NCBI GenBank assembly: GCA_002167845.2
Contig: NHBO02000006.1
Span: 1 to 34,334, forward strand
DNA length: 34,334 nt
Source of the DNA: Phycisphaera sp. TMED9
GTDB lineage: Bacteria > Planctomycetota > Phycisphaerae > Phycisphaerales > SM1A02
Direction of reading: 5' to 3'
Shown here: positions 1 through 8,910 of the stretch, piece by piece
Layout: every line of letters begins with the position of its first letter
Numbering within the stretch: position 1 is the stretch's first letter
Notes under the pieces: generated by a model
Seen by the model: the letters and a program-made list of their open reading frames with translations, nothing else
What the model was told of the DNA's origin: nothing
Database searches by the model: none
Made by a program: the position numbers and the translations under genes

Positions 1-25
1 GGGCCCGGTCATGATGACCGGGCCC
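1..25 (-). terminator. Hairpin downstream of gcvT
   Basis: Perfect inverted repeat: GGGCCCGGTCAT (1-12), one base, ATGACCGGGCCC (14-25). It lies about 65 bases past the gcvT stop on the minus strand, where a terminator is expected. Any T-run on the minus strand would fall outside the window, so intrinsic termination cannot be confirmed. Confidence 0.55.
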
Positions 26-90
26 GCGTTTCGTTGACCATTTCGGCGAAGAAAGATGCGGGGAAACCGCATCAGACGCGACCGGCTCGA

Positions 91-1221
91 TCACGGCCGC
101 TTGTAGAACGGCAGCGGCACGATTTCGGCGTCGGTACCTCCGCCCAGATCGATTCGAACCTTCCCACCCGCTTCGGCCATCTCCGCGGGCACGTAGGCCA
201 TGCCGATGGGGTGACCCAGAGTCGGGCTCGGGCATCCACTGGTGACGATCCCCACGGCCCGGTCTCCGTCCAGAACCGACATCCCCTGCCGAGGGCTTCG
301 ACGTCCATCCAACTTCAGACCCACCAGTCGCCGTTCAGGGCCATCGGCCGCGATTCGCTGCAGCGCGTCCTGACCGATGAAACGGCCTTCCTGTGCATCC
401 GACTCGCCCTTGTCGAGTTTGACGGCGAATTGCAGCCCGGCGGAGATGGGATCGGTCTGCTCGTCGAGTTCGTGTCCGTAGAGAGGCATGCCCGCCTCCA
501 TCCGAAGACTGTCACGGGCGCCCAGGCCGGCCGGACGGACGACGCCGCCTTCGGCACCGATGTCCTTCAACAGCATTCCCAGCGCCTGCCGGGCGAACTT
601 CGACCCGAGGATGACCTCGACGCCGTCCTCCCCGGTGTAGCCGGTCCTGCTGACGATGATCTTCATGACCAGCACGTTCTTCACCGTGAACCGGTATCGC
701 TTGAGCGTCGGGACCTCTCGAGAGACCTTCCCGAGGAGTTCCATGACCTTCGGCCCCTGAATCGCGCACATGCAGGTCGACTCGGTCTCATCCACCATCT
801 TGAAGACCAGGTCCTCCTCCGCCTTCACTCGATTGAAGTGCGCGGTGATCTTCGCGCGATTGGCGCCGTTGCAGACGACCATGTAGTCGTCGTCGGAGAA
901 GCAGTAGACAAGGACGTCATCGAGGCAACCACCGGCTTCGTTGCAGATCAGGCCGTAGCGACACTGCCCCTCCTTCATTCCCCGGACCAGCCGCGTGCAG
1001 ACGCGATCGAGGAACTTCCGCGCGTGGCGGCCGGAGATGCGAAGCCGTCCCATGTGCGACACATCGAAGATGCTTCCACTGGAGCGTGTCCAGAGGTGTT
1101 CGTCGCCGATCGAGCCGTAGTGAAGCGGGAGCTCCCAGCCGGCGTAGTCGACGATCTTCGCCTGATGTTCGACATGAAAGGCGTGAAGTGGAGAACGCGT
1201 CAGCGTGGTGGTTTCTGGCAT
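91..1221 (-). CDS. gcvT: Aminomethyltransferase, glycine cleavage T protein (376 aa)
   Basis: T protein of the cytoplasmic glycine cleavage system. It takes the aminomethyl group held on lipoyl-H protein, releases ammonia and passes the one-carbon unit to tetrahydrofolate. The protein opens with the family hallmark 'LHAFHVEHQAKIVDYAGWELP', has the folate-binding 'FDVSHMGR' stretch, and 'GGCLDD' near residue 100, which carries the catalytic aspartate region. 'SRTGYTGEDGVE' and 'ARDSLRMEAGMPLYGHEL' mark the rest of the GcvT domain, and the C-terminal barrel follows. At 376 residues it is of normal length. The frame is open further upstream, but similarity begins at the ATG at 1221, so that start was chosen; no clear Shine-Dalgarno site precedes it. 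The genes for H and P proteins are not in the window; they may lie beyond its left edge or elsewhere. Confidence 0.96.
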   Translation of the reverse strand: MPETTTLTRSPLHAFHVEHQAKIVDYAGWELPLHYGSIGDEHLWTRSSGSIFDVSHMGRLRISGRHARKFLDRVCTRLVRGMKEGQCRYGLICNEAGGCLDDVLVYCFSDDDYMVVCNGANRAKITAHFNRVKAEEDLVFKMVDETESTCMCAIQGPKVMELLGKVSREVPTLKRYRFTVKNVLVMKIIVSRTGYTGEDGVEVILGSKFARQALGMLLKDIGAEGGVVRPAGLGARDSLRMEAGMPLYGHELDEQTDPISAGLQFAVKLDKGESDAQEGRFIGQDALQRIAADGPERRLVGLKLDGRRSPRQGMSVLDGDRAVGIVTSGCPSPTLGHPIGMAYVPAEMAEAGGKVRIDLGGGTDAEIVPLPFYKRP

Positions 1222-1423
1222 TCCCGCACGGTAGCGGTCCCCCCGCCCCTTCGCCACCAACGCCCTCGATTCCAACCCTGCGGGTCGTGCGGTCTGTGAC
1301 GACCAGACGACCCATTGGAACGGGGAAATCCAGCGGCCCGGCTTGCATCCTGCGCGACCGAAATCGACCTTCGAGGAGTGGTATCCGATTCCCGGCCAGC
1401 CACCAACCCGAGGAGAAGGCCTG

Positions 1424-1534
1424 ATGCCCAGCAAGAGCGCCACCGCCACCACCGCCCGCGGAGAGCGAGACATTCTGTTCCGATTGGCGATGGCCGCCGC
1501 CGGAGTCGGTCTCCTCCTCTCGGTTCTGATCTGA
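1424..1534 (+). CDS. Possible 36-residue single-span membrane peptide
   Basis: This short frame begins at an ATG with a strong Shine-Dalgarno site, AGGAG at 1411-1415, eight bases before it. The product has a polar, basic N-terminal half (MPSKSATATTARGERD) followed by one hydrophobic segment of about 20 residues (ILFRLAMAAAGVGLLLSVLI) that runs to the stop. That is a plausible tail-anchored or small inner-membrane peptide. It lies in the gap between divergent gcvT and bamA. No family is recognised. The remaining gap (1222-1423 and 1535-1785) holds no other gene I can support, only the hairpin at 1589-1626. A chance ORF remains possible because of its length. Confidence 0.42.
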   Translation: MPSKSATATTARGERDILFRLAMAAAGVGLLLSVLI

Positions 1535-1588
1535 CCGCAGTCGAACCCTTGATCGCCCCGGATGGGGCCATCGACCTGATGAACAACT

Positions 1589-1626
1589 CGCCCCGCCGGA
1601 ACGTGTCGCCACGCTCGGGCGGGGCG
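1589..1626 (+). terminator. GC-rich hairpin before bamA
   Basis: Nine-base perfect arms CGCCCCGCC (1589-1597) and GGCGGGGCG (1618-1626) with a 20-base loop, 54 bases after the small frame at 1424-1534. There is no T-run on either strand, so it could be a Rho-dependent or structural element rather than an intrinsic terminator. Confidence 0.3.
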
Positions 1627-1785
1627 TGCCATTGGCCCCCGAGGTAAACTCCGAGGTCCATGCCGACCGGCTCGCTGAACTTCGATGATGGCTCGCACCT
1701 CCACGCCGGGCCTCTGCGCGCCGCGAGGCCGGGAACCGTCATCCAAGACCGGCAGACCAGGCCGCGAAGATCGCCGGGACGACTG

Positions 1786-4191
1786 ATGCTCCTGGCCCGC
1801 CTCGGGGCCCTCCGGATCGTCCTGGGGTCGCTGATTCTCATCGGGGCCATCCCGACGCCCGCCATGGGGGCCGCCCCCCGCCAGGACATCGACGACGAGA
1901 CATTCGCGGATCGCCCGATCTCCGAAGTCGAGTTCAAGGGTCTTGAGCGGGTCGAGATGCGACTGGTCCAGAACAACATTCGCACCGCTTCCGGCCAGCC
2001 CTTCGATGCACAGTCACTCCGAGACGATGTCGCCACCTTGTACCGGCTCGGCCAGTTCCAGACCGTGACCGCCGATGCCGTTCTCGAGCCCGACGGGAGC
2101 GTGAAGGTCATCTATCGCGTCACCGAACAGTCGATCATCCGCGACGTGCAGACGGTTGGAAACACCCTCGTCTCGGATCAGGAACTTCGTGCACAGATAC
2201 CGCTCTACGCCGGTGGGCCCCGGGACGATTTTCTCGTCGAGCAATCACTCCTCCGAATCAAGGATCTCTACCGCTCGAAAGGCCATTACCTCGCCGAGGT
2301 CCGAGTCGACGACTCGCGATTGACCGACGCGGGCATCCTGATCTTCGTGATCGTCGAAGGGCCGCGAGTTCGGATCAAGAACATCGAGTTCGTCGGGAAC
2401 CGCAACGTCCCCGCGAACATTCTCGGATCGCAGATCGCCACCAAGCCCGCCATTCTCTTCTTCCGGAAGGGCGAGTTGGATCCGAATCTCCTCATCGATG
2501 ACGCCGCGACCCTCGACAAGTTCTACAAGGATCGTGGGTGGATCGACGTCAGAGTGGACAGCCGCGTGCTGCTCGGCCCAGACTCCAAGGAGGCGAAGGT
2601 CGTTTTCGTGATCGACGAGGGTCGGCAATACAGACTCCGCCGCATCGACATCGCCTCGAGTGGTGGTGACGAGTCTCCGCTCGATGTCTTCACCAACGAG
2701 CAGCTCCTCGCGCTGGCGAAACTCCGCCCTGGCGATCCCTACGAGAAACCCAGGGTCGACCGAACGGTCGACACGATCCGAAATGCCTACATCCAGATGG
2801 GGTTCATCGATGCAAGGGTCACGGCTCGAAGCCTTCGGGTCGGAGAACAGCCCGAAGTCGACATGATCGTTCAGGTCGTGGAGGGTGAATCCTCCACCGC
2901 CGGCCTCATCATGATCCAGGGCAATTTTCTGACCAAGGACAAGGTCATTCGCCGTCTGGTGAAGGTCCGACCGGGCCGACCGCTGGACGGAACCCTCGCG
3001 GATCAGGCCGAGATCTCGATCCAACGCACACAGCTCTTCAATGACGCCCGGGTCTCCATCCAGCAGCCCACCCCTGACGCGCCGCGTGTTCGAGACATCA
3101 TCATCGAGGTCAAGGAGAAGAACACGGGCTCCTTCAACTTCGGAGCGGGGCTCGCATCCGACAGCGGTGTCTTCGGCGAGTTCTCCTTTCGCCAGACGAA
3201 CTTCGACGTCGCGGACTTCCCGCTCTCCGTCGAGGAACTGATCAGCGGACGTGCCTTCCGCGGCGCCGGCCAGGGCTTCAACATCACGATCGCCCCCGGC
3301 ACCGAAGTGAGCATGTACACGGTCTCGATCACCGAGCCGCATCTTTTCGAGAGCAACATCTCGGGCCAGTTCGACAGCTACTATCGCAACCGCATCTACA
3401 ACCAGTACACCGAAGAGCGCCTCTCGGCGGGTGGCAACATCGGCCAGAGACTGGGAGATGTCTGGGTCGGCAACGTTTCCGGGAACGTGCAGCGGGTGAA
3501 ACTGACCAACTTCGATTCCGACACTCCGATCCAGGTGTATGAAGATCGGGGCCCCGATGTCTTCGCCTTGATCGGAGGCGGACTGCGGCGCACGACGGTC
3601 GACAATCCATTCCGCCCCGGAAAGGGTTCCGTGATCAATCTCGGTCTGGCCAAGGCCATACCGCTCAGCGGAAACGTGGACTATTGGCGAGTCAATGCGG
3701 AACTGGCGAGTTTCCTCACGCTCTACGAGGACTTCCTGGGCCGCAAACACGTGCTCAAACTCCGGACCGAGGCGGGCTGGATCTTCGAAGGCGAAGCACC
3801 CACCTTCGAGAAGTACTACCTCGGCGGGCGGACCTTCCGCGGCTTCCAGTTCCGAACCGTGAGCCCGAAGTCGGACGTCACGGTTGGAACCTTCCCCGGC
3901 GGCACGGGCGACTTCGAACCGGTCGGAGGCAGCTGGCTCTTCTTCGCCGGTGCCCAGTATGAGGTCCCTCTCTTTGGCGAATCGCTCGCCGGCGTGATGT
4001 TCGTCGATTCCGGCACGGTCAGCGACACGCCCGGCTTCGACGACTATCGGGTCTCGGTCGGCGTCGGACTCCGGATCTACCTTCCGGTGCTGGGCCCGGC
4101 CCCCCTCGCCTTCGATTTCGGTTTCCCCCTCGTCAAACAGGAGTACGACGAGACACAAGTCTTCAGTTTCAGCGCCGAACTGCCCTTCTGA
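1786..4191 (+). CDS. bamA: Outer membrane protein assembly factor BamA (801 aa)
   Basis: Core of the beta-barrel assembly machine in the outer membrane, which folds and inserts outer membrane proteins. The N-terminus is a signal peptide (hydrophobic core about residues 8-24, likely cleavage after PAMGA). Five POTRA-like domains follow (about residues 45-115, 116-192, 193-279, 280-366 and 367-443), each ending in a typical V.F.V.EG-type strand. Residues 445-801 form the Omp85 barrel, with 'GGRTFRGFQFR' matching the conserved (V/I)RGF loop-6 motif and a terminal Phe ('FSAELPF') typical of barrel proteins. The frame is open from 1660, but the ATG at 1786 places the signal peptide at the N-terminus, so that start is preferred. 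It heads a run of envelope genes ending with lpxC/fabZ. Confidence 0.95.
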   Translation: MLLARLGALRIVLGSLILIGAIPTPAMGAAPRQDIDDETFADRPISEVEFKGLERVEMRLVQNNIRTASGQPFDAQSLRDDVATLYRLGQFQTVTADAVLEPDGSVKVIYRVTEQSIIRDVQTVGNTLVSDQELRAQIPLYAGGPRDDFLVEQSLLRIKDLYRSKGHYLAEVRVDDSRLTDAGILIFVIVEGPRVRIKNIEFVGNRNVPANILGSQIATKPAILFFRKGELDPNLLIDDAATLDKFYKDRGWIDVRVDSRVLLGPDSKEAKVVFVIDEGRQYRLRRIDIASSGGDESPLDVFTNEQLLALAKLRPGDPYEKPRVDRTVDTIRNAYIQMGFIDARVTARSLRVGEQPEVDMIVQVVEGESSTAGLIMIQGNFLTKDKVIRRLVKVRPGRPLDGTLADQAEISIQRTQLFNDARVSIQQPTPDAPRVRDIIIEVKEKNTGSFNFGAGLASDSGVFGEFSFRQTNFDVADFPLSVEELISGRAFRGAGQGFNITIAPGTEVSMYTVSITEPHLFESNISGQFDSYYRNRIYNQYTEERLSAGGNIGQRLGDVWVGNVSGNVQRVKLTNFDSDTPIQVYEDRGPDVFALIGGGLRRTTVDNPFRPGKGSVINLGLAKAIPLSGNVDYWRVNAELASFLTLYEDFLGRKHVLKLRTEAGWIFEGEAPTFEKYYLGGRTFRGFQFRTVSPKSDVTVGTFPGGTGDFEPVGGSWLFFAGAQYEVPLFGESLAGVMFVDSGTVSDTPGFDDYRVSVGVGLRIYLPVLGPAPLAFDFGFPLVKQEYDETQVFSFSAELPF

Positions 4192-4296
4192 GCCGCTCAT
4201 CTCCTCCGCCCTGCCGGATCTCCCCCGCCACGGCTCCGCTTCGTACAATTTCCCACATTCATCAGGTCGCCTCACCTCCATCAGGAGCCTCGTCGC

Positions 4297-4950
4297 ATGT
4301 CCGTGGATCGCTCGCCCTCGACCCATCGTCTCTCTCGTCTCGCCGGCCCCACTGCGCTTGCAGTGAGCCTGGTCCTCCTTGTTCACACCATGTCGGTCAA
4401 CGCGTCGCGTCCTGCGAACGTGAAGGCCGACCCGACCCCGGTCGCGGTCGTCGAAGTCGCTCGAGTCCTCGACCAGATCGATGAAAAGTCGGAATGGGAG
4501 ATCAGGATCGAAGCCCTGAAGACCTCCATCCAGCAGGAAGGCGCCGGCCGCCAGCAGGCGATGGAGCGAAGGCTCGAGGAAAGCGAGAACGCGACCTCAC
4601 CCGAACAGCGTCAGGAGATTCGCGACGAAGTCGCGTTGATGCAACTCCGACTCGAACAATGGGCCAACATGAAGGCCGTCGAGGTCGACCGCGAACAGTC
4701 GCTCATGTGGCGGAGCATCTACCGGAATCTTCGCAAGGAAGCCGAACGGGTCGCCGAAGCCGAGGGTTTCGCGCTGGTTCTCGTCGACGACTCCGGTGGT
4801 GAGATTCGAACCCAATCCGGAACTCAGGTCCCCCTGCAGACTCAGGTGCTCCAGCAGATCACGAACCGCCGGATTCTCTTCGCCGCGAACATGACCGACA
4901 TCTCCGACCAGGTCATCGTCCGCATGAACAACGCCGTCGTGGCCCCCTGA
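4297..4950 (+). CDS. OmpH/Skp-like periplasmic chaperone (first copy, 217 aa)
   Basis: Probable periplasmic chaperone that holds unfolded outer membrane proteins for BamA. A signal anchor or signal peptide covers about residues 12-37. It is followed by the OmpH-type start 'VAVVEVARVLDQIDEKSEWE', a long charged helical region (about residues 60-155, rich in E, R, Q, the tentacle coiled coil of Skp), and a closing beta strand/helix part 'FALVLVDDSG...ITNRRILFAAN'. That order matches the OmpH family. The start has AGGAG at 4283-4287, nine bases before the ATG. It sits between bamA and a second, divergent copy, as skp does next to bamA in many diderms. The sequence looks acidic, unlike the basic E. 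coli Skp. Confidence 0.82.
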   Translation: MSVDRSPSTHRLSRLAGPTALAVSLVLLVHTMSVNASRPANVKADPTPVAVVEVARVLDQIDEKSEWEIRIEALKTSIQQEGAGRQQAMERRLEESENATSPEQRQEIRDEVALMQLRLEQWANMKAVEVDREQSLMWRSIYRNLRKEAERVAEAEGFALVLVDDSGGEIRTQSGTQVPLQTQVLQQITNRRILFAANMTDISDQVIVRMNNAVVAP

Positions 4951-4995
4951 CCCCTCCTCGGATTCGACCCGAAGTCTCTTGGAAGATATTCACTC

Positions 4996-5604
4996 ATGAA
5001 CCGCTCGACCATCCGACTCTCCCTTGCCGGCATCATCACCTTCATGGTGCTCGCCGGAGCCTCCCGATTGATGTTCGCACCACCGACCGCCCCTCCGTTG
5101 GTGGCCACCATCGATCTGGAGAGACTTTTCAACAGCCTCGACATGCAGAAGACCGAGGGCGCCCGCGTCGACGCGGTCGCAGTCCTGTACGACAAGCAAC
5201 TCGACACGCTTCGGGGCCGCATCGAGAATCTTCAAGCCGAGCTTGAGAACTTCGAACAGGGCGGCGAAGCGTGGCTCAAGACGAGCCGGGACGCGGAGGC
5301 GGCGATCAGCGAGTATCAGGCGATCGAGCAGTTCGCCCGACTGAAGGTCGAAGCGGAACGAGCGAAATCGATGCGCAACGTCTACGAGAGCATCAAGTCG
5401 GAGATCGAAACCTTCGCGAAGGAACAGACACCTCCGCTCGATCTCGTCCTCATCGACGACACCATTCCCGTGCTGGAACCTTCGACCGCGGAAGCGATGC
5501 AGAAGCAGATCTCCGCACGCCGGATGATCTACGCCTCGAGAGCCTTCGACATCACGGACATTCTGCTCGCACGCATGAATGCCGACGGCGGAAGCGGCGG
5601 GTGA
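4996..5604 (+). CDS. OmpH/Skp-like periplasmic chaperone (second copy, 202 aa)
   Basis: A second OmpH-family protein, only distantly similar to its upstream neighbour. It has a signal peptide (about residues 7-27), the strand '[15 protein letters not shown]', a helical arm of about 100 residues, and the same closing part '[12 protein letters not shown]...[17 protein letters not shown]'. The shared ending 'RR.(I/L).(A/Y)A' and 'TDI' with the first copy points to an old tandem duplication. GGAAG precedes the ATG. Its stop overlaps the GTG start of lpxD by four bases (GTGA, 5601-5604), which suggests translational coupling. The role is inferred from family and position; the two copies might form a mixed trimer or serve different clients. 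Confidence 0.8.
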   Translation: MNRSTIRLSLAGIITFMVLAGASRLMFAPPTAPPLVATIDLERLFNSLDMQKTEGARVDAVAVLYDKQLDTLRGRIENLQAELENFEQGGEAWLKTSRDAEAAISEYQAIEQFARLKVEAERAKSMRNVYESIKSEIETFAKEQTPPLDLVLIDDTIPVLEPSTAEAMQKQISARRMIYASRAFDITDILLARMNADGGSGG

Positions 5605-6668
5605 GTGAATTCGGGCTTGGAGTCGAAACCGCCCGCACCGCGGACGGAATCGCCCTGCTGGTCGACGGCGAGGTCGAAGGCGACGGCGATGCCATCGCCA
5701 GTGGCATCGAAGCCATCGACCATGCCGGCGAAGGCGACCTGACCTTCATCGGGGATGCTCGGCACGCTCGATTCTGGGCGACGTCCAGCGCGAGCATCGC
5801 GATGGCCACCCGGGGAATCGATCTTGGCGACTGGGCGGCCGACGGACGCGCCGTGATCCGCGTGAAGGATGCGGACCAGGCGATGATTCAAGTCCTGGAG
5901 CTCGTCGAAGCCGCGGCCGCGGACATCGAGGAGCGTCCGGTGGCAGGGATCGACCCGGACGCCCGAATCGATCCGACCGCCACGATCGATGACGACGTCG
6001 CGATCGGCCCCTTCGCAGTGATCGGCGCCCGATGCAAGATCGGCTCCGGATCCGTCGTGGAATCAGGCGTCCGCATCTACGCCGACGCGACCATTGGAAG
6101 TGGTGTCCATCTGCACGCCGGCGTCGTCATCCGAGAACGCTGCGTGATCGGCGATCGGTGCATCCTTCACGGCGGCGTGGTGATCGGGAGTGATGGTTTC
6201 GGATATCGCCCGGATCCTTCCGGAAAGGGGCTTCGCAAGGTCCCGCATCTCGGCCACGTGGACATCGGAGCCGACGTCGAGATCGGAGCGAATTCCTGCA
6301 TCGATCGAGGCAAGTTCGGCCCGACGATCATCGGGGCGGGCTCCAAGATCGACAATCTGTGCCAGATCGGCCACAACGTCAAGATCGGCCGATGCGTCCT
6401 GATCAGCGGTCTGACCGGAATAGCCGGGAGTACCAGCGTCGGAGACGGTACGCTCATCGGTGGCGGCGTCGGACTCAGCGACCACCTGAGAATCGGGGCC
6501 GGCTGCCAGATCGCAGGTCGATCCGGCGTGATGAACGACATCCCTGACGGTGAAACCTGGGCGGGGATGCCCGCCAAGGAAGCCCGAATCGCCATGAAAG
6601 AACAGGCCGTGATTCGTAGACTGCCCGAGTGGTCCAAGCGACTCAAGGAACTTCTCGACCCTCACTGA
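5601..6668 (+). CDS. lpxD: UDP-3-O-acylglucosamine N-acyltransferase LpxD (355 aa)
   Basis: Third enzyme of lipid A synthesis: it transfers a hydroxyacyl chain from acyl carrier protein to the 2-amino group of UDP-3-O-acylglucosamine. The N-terminal substrate-binding domain covers about residues 5-110 ('[15 protein letters not shown]'). A left-handed beta helix of hexapeptide repeats runs from about 115 to 305. The catalytic histidine is His258 in '[11 protein letters not shown]', and '[10 protein letters not shown]' (196-205) is the family signature. A C-terminal helix follows. The start is GTG at 5601, chosen because it overlaps the stop of the upstream gene by four bases and begins the protein exactly at the LpxD domain; an open frame further upstream runs inside the OmpH gene and is not coding. 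Length is normal for the family. Confidence 0.95.
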   Translation: MSEFGLGVETARTADGIALLVDGEVEGDGDAIASGIEAIDHAGEGDLTFIGDARHARFWATSSASIAMATRGIDLGDWAADGRAVIRVKDADQAMIQVLELVEAAAADIEERPVAGIDPDARIDPTATIDDDVAIGPFAVIGARCKIGSGSVVESGVRIYADATIGSGVHLHAGVVIRERCVIGDRCILHGGVVIGSDGFGYRPDPSGKGLRKVPHLGHVDIGADVEIGANSCIDRGKFGPTIIGAGSKIDNLCQIGHNVKIGRCVLISGLTGIAGSTSVGDGTLIGGGVGLSDHLRIGAGCQIAGRSGVMNDIPDGETWAGMPAKEARIAMKEQAVIRRLPEWSKRLKELLDPH

Positions 6669-6733
6669 CCGGTATTGATCGCCGTCCACCCCCTCCTCAA
6701 GATCCCCTCTTCCCGCCGCAGACCGACTGAACG

Positions 6734-8119
6734 ATGCTCAGACCAGAGACCGAACCCGAACCGACCACCGAGACCGGAAGTGACGACTCGTCACCCCCGG
6801 CCGCGTCGCTGCGCCAGCACACGCTCGGTGGTCCGATCAAGGTCGAGGGGCTCGGGCTTCTGATGGGTGATCCCGTGCACGTCGCGATCGAACCGGCGGA
6901 CATCGATCACGGCATCGTCTTCGAGCGAATCGATCTGGATCCTCCGGTGCGAATCCCGGCTCTGGTCGAGAACGTCGTTCCGCGAGGACGACGGACGACG
7001 CTCAAGTCGGGCGAGACCACGATCGAAACGGTCGAGCACTGCATGTCCGCGTTGGCCGGCCTTGGGATCGACAATGCGTTGATCCGAATCCACGGCCCGG
7101 AACTTCCCGGAGGAGACGGGTCCGCCCGCCCGTTCATCGATCCTCTGCTCGAAGTCGGCATCGTGGAGCAGGATGCCGCGCGTCGAACATTCGAACTCAA
7201 GGAGGCGATCGTGATCGATGAAGGGGATGCCATGATCGCGGCCATCCCCCACGAGACGCCCGGGATGCGGGTGGTGTTCGACCTCGACTACAACGCGATG
7301 GGCGGACGAATCAAGCGACAGGTCCTGAACTGGGACACTTCGACTCAGGATTACGTGGGAGAACTCTCCTCCGCCCGGACCTTCAGTCTCGAAGAAGAGG
7401 CGAAGGCGATGTGGGAACGCGGCATCGGTCGACATCTGACGCCCAAGGACGTGCTGGTCATCGGAGAAGACGGGCCGATCGAGAACGCCTATCGCTTCGA
7501 AGACGAACCAGTCCGTCACAAGATCCTCGACATGCTCGGCGATCTCTATCTCGTCGGATGCCCGGTACGTTGCAGAATCGTCGCCTACCGCTCAGGCCAC
7601 GGCCTGAATCGCCGACTCGGAATGGCGATTCGAGAACAGATGGCGGCGGTTGATCGACGATTCAGCATTCAGAACGGACGCGTGATGGACATCCGAGCCA
7701 TCCATCGCACCCTCCCCCACCGCTACCCGATGCTCCTGGTCGATCGGGTGATCGAAATGGATGGCGAGCATCGCGCCGTCGGAATCAAGAACGTCACGAT
7801 GAACGAGCACTTCTTCCAGGGGCACTACCCCGGAACGCCGATCATGCCGGGCGTGCTGATCATCGAAGCCATGGCCCAGCTCGGAGGCCTTCTGCTGAGC
7901 CAGCGCCTCGAACACACGGGCAAGATCGCGGTGCTCCTGAGCCTCGACAAGGTCAAACTTCGAAAACCGGTCGGCCCCGGAGATCAACTGGTGCTCGAAG
8001 CGGAACGGCTCAAAGCCAGCGCCCGGCTCGGTCACATTCGATGCAAGGCCACCGTGGACGACAAGATCGCCGCGGAAGCGGACATCAAGTTCATGCTGGT
8101 CGACGCCGAGCAGGAGTAG
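6734..8119 (+). CDS. lpxC/fabZ: Bifunctional UDP-3-O-acyl-GlcNAc deacetylase / 3-hydroxyacyl-ACP dehydratase (461 aa)
   Basis: A natural fusion of LpxC and FabZ, known from Bacteroidota and some other diderms. The LpxC part (about residues 25-310) removes the acetyl group of UDP-3-O-acyl-GlcNAc, the committed step of lipid A synthesis. Its zinc ligands are His102 (TVEHCMSAL), His262 and Asp266 (RHKILDMLGD), and the acid/base histidine is His289 (SGHGLNRRL). The FabZ part (about 318-458) dehydrates 3-hydroxyacyl-ACP; it has the 'HRYPMLLVDRV' opening and catalytic His364 and Glu378 in 'FQGHYPGTPIMPG...IEAMAQLG'. The first 25 residues are acidic and proline-rich, an extension not seen in standalone LpxC. 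It follows lpxD by 65 bases, which keeps the lipid A enzymes together. The fusion ties the fate of hydroxyacyl-ACP (to lipid A or to phospholipid) to one polypeptide. Confidence 0.95.
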   Translation: MLRPETEPEPTTETGSDDSSPPAASLRQHTLGGPIKVEGLGLLMGDPVHVAIEPADIDHGIVFERIDLDPPVRIPALVENVVPRGRRTTLKSGETTIETVEHCMSALAGLGIDNALIRIHGPELPGGDGSARPFIDPLLEVGIVEQDAARRTFELKEAIVIDEGDAMIAAIPHETPGMRVVFDLDYNAMGGRIKRQVLNWDTSTQDYVGELSSARTFSLEEEAKAMWERGIGRHLTPKDVLVIGEDGPIENAYRFEDEPVRHKILDMLGDLYLVGCPVRCRIVAYRSGHGLNRRLGMAIREQMAAVDRRFSIQNGRVMDIRAIHRTLPHRYPMLLVDRVIEMDGEHRAVGIKNVTMNEHFFQGHYPGTPIMPGVLIIEAMAQLGGLLLSQRLEHTGKIAVLLSLDKVKLRKPVGPGDQLVLEAERLKASARLGHIRCKATVDDKIAAEADIKFMLVDAEQE

Positions 8120-8152
8120 CCTTCCCAGAGGCCTTGCCCGGACGGAAATCGC

Positions 8153-8166
8153 ATGACCCCGGTCAT
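8153..8166. promoter_or_regulatory. Short dyad ATGACC-CC-GGTCAT
   Basis: Six-base perfect arms around two bases, 33 bases after the lpxC/fabZ stop and about 100 bases before the next gene. It shares the ATGACC/GGTCAT core with the larger dyad at 8207-8227, so the two could be paired sites for one DNA-binding protein. Function is inferred only. Confidence 0.25.
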
Positions 8167-8206
8167 TTCCTCGATTTGAAGCCGGGATTCCCTGAATCTC
8201 CCCCTC

Positions 8207-8227
8207 CTCATGGTCGATGACCATGAG
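8207..8227. promoter_or_regulatory. Operator-like perfect dyad
   Basis: Nine-base perfect arms CTCATGGTC and GACCATGAG separated by GAT, about 38 bases before the start at 8266. The length, the small odd centre and the lack of a T-run fit a repressor operator or promoter-proximal site better than a terminator. The cognate factor is unknown. Confidence 0.4.
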
Positions 8228-8265
8228 ACGTTACCGCCCCTTCCCTCCCCATCGGAACGAAACCC

Positions 8266-8886
8266 ATGCGCATCCTGCTCGATGAGAACCCCTGCGACAT
8301 TCAGGCGAATTCCATCGGTGAGGCCATCGCCGCCGCCGCCGACGCGGCCGAGCGGGCCGGTCGCCTCGTCGTGGAGGTCCGAGTGGATGGAGCGATGTTC
8401 TCGGAGGACGACCTTCAAACCGGTACTCGCCTCGCCGAGATGGCCGAAGAAGTGCAGATGCTCACCACCACGCTCGAAGAACTCCTTCGTGACACCTTTC
8501 TTCAGGCCGCGGAGGCACTCGCCGAGGTCGATACCGTCCAACGCGCCGCCGCCGAAGCCTTGCAGCAATCCAAGACCGCGGAAGGAATGCAATCGCTGAT
8601 GAGTTCTCTGGAGACCTGGGCCGGCATCAAGGATGCGGTCGTCCAAGGACTCTCCCTCGCCGAGATCTCTCCGGACCAGGTCGCCTTTGAAGAGGTCCGC
8701 CTTTCGGAGGCGATCGTCGCCCTTCAGGACCGACTCGAAAAACTGAAGGAAGCGATGGTGACCGAAGACATCTCGGCGACCTGTGACTGCCTCCTCTACG
8801 ATCTCCCCGAAGCGACCAGAGACTGGCGGATCATTCTCACCGGACTCGCCGATCGCTTCGATGCGGCATGCAAGCCGAACTCCTGA
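8266..8886 (+). CDS. Uncharacterised helical protein (206 aa)
   Basis: No family is recognised with certainty. Residues 1-50 look like a small alpha/beta unit: a first strand (MRILLDEN), a helix (IGEAIAAAADAAERAG) and a second strand (RLVVEVRVDGAMF). The rest (about 50-200) is almost all amphipathic helix, rich in Ala, Glu and Leu, with a Cys pair near the end (ATCDCLLYDLP). There is no signal peptide or membrane span, so it is probably cytoplasmic. The start is at an ATG with a weak GGAACG before it. It lies 24 bases upstream of another unrecognised gene on the same strand and behind the dyad at 8207-8227, so the two are probably co-transcribed and perhaps act together. Confidence 0.75.
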   Translation: MRILLDENPCDIQANSIGEAIAAAADAAERAGRLVVEVRVDGAMFSEDDLQTGTRLAEMAEEVQMLTTTLEELLRDTFLQAAEALAEVDTVQRAAAEALQQSKTAEGMQSLMSSLETWAGIKDAVVQGLSLAEISPDQVAFEEVRLSEAIVALQDRLEKLKEAMVTEDISATCDCLLYDLPEATRDWRIILTGLADRFDAACKPNS

Positions 8887-8910
8887 AACCCCGATCCCAC
8901 CGAACTCCAC

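Noticed and set aside
2245-4386. Open frame of 713 codons on the minus strand opposite bamA
   Set aside because: It is antisense to a certain gene, has no domain or signal, is very rich in Arg, Asp and Glu as expected from mirrored GC-rich codons, and has no ribosome site.
4800-4820. tRNA T-loop-like GATTCGAACCC
   Set aside because: It lies inside the first OmpH gene and no cloverleaf can be drawn around it; similar strings at 10850 and 16495 fail in the same way.
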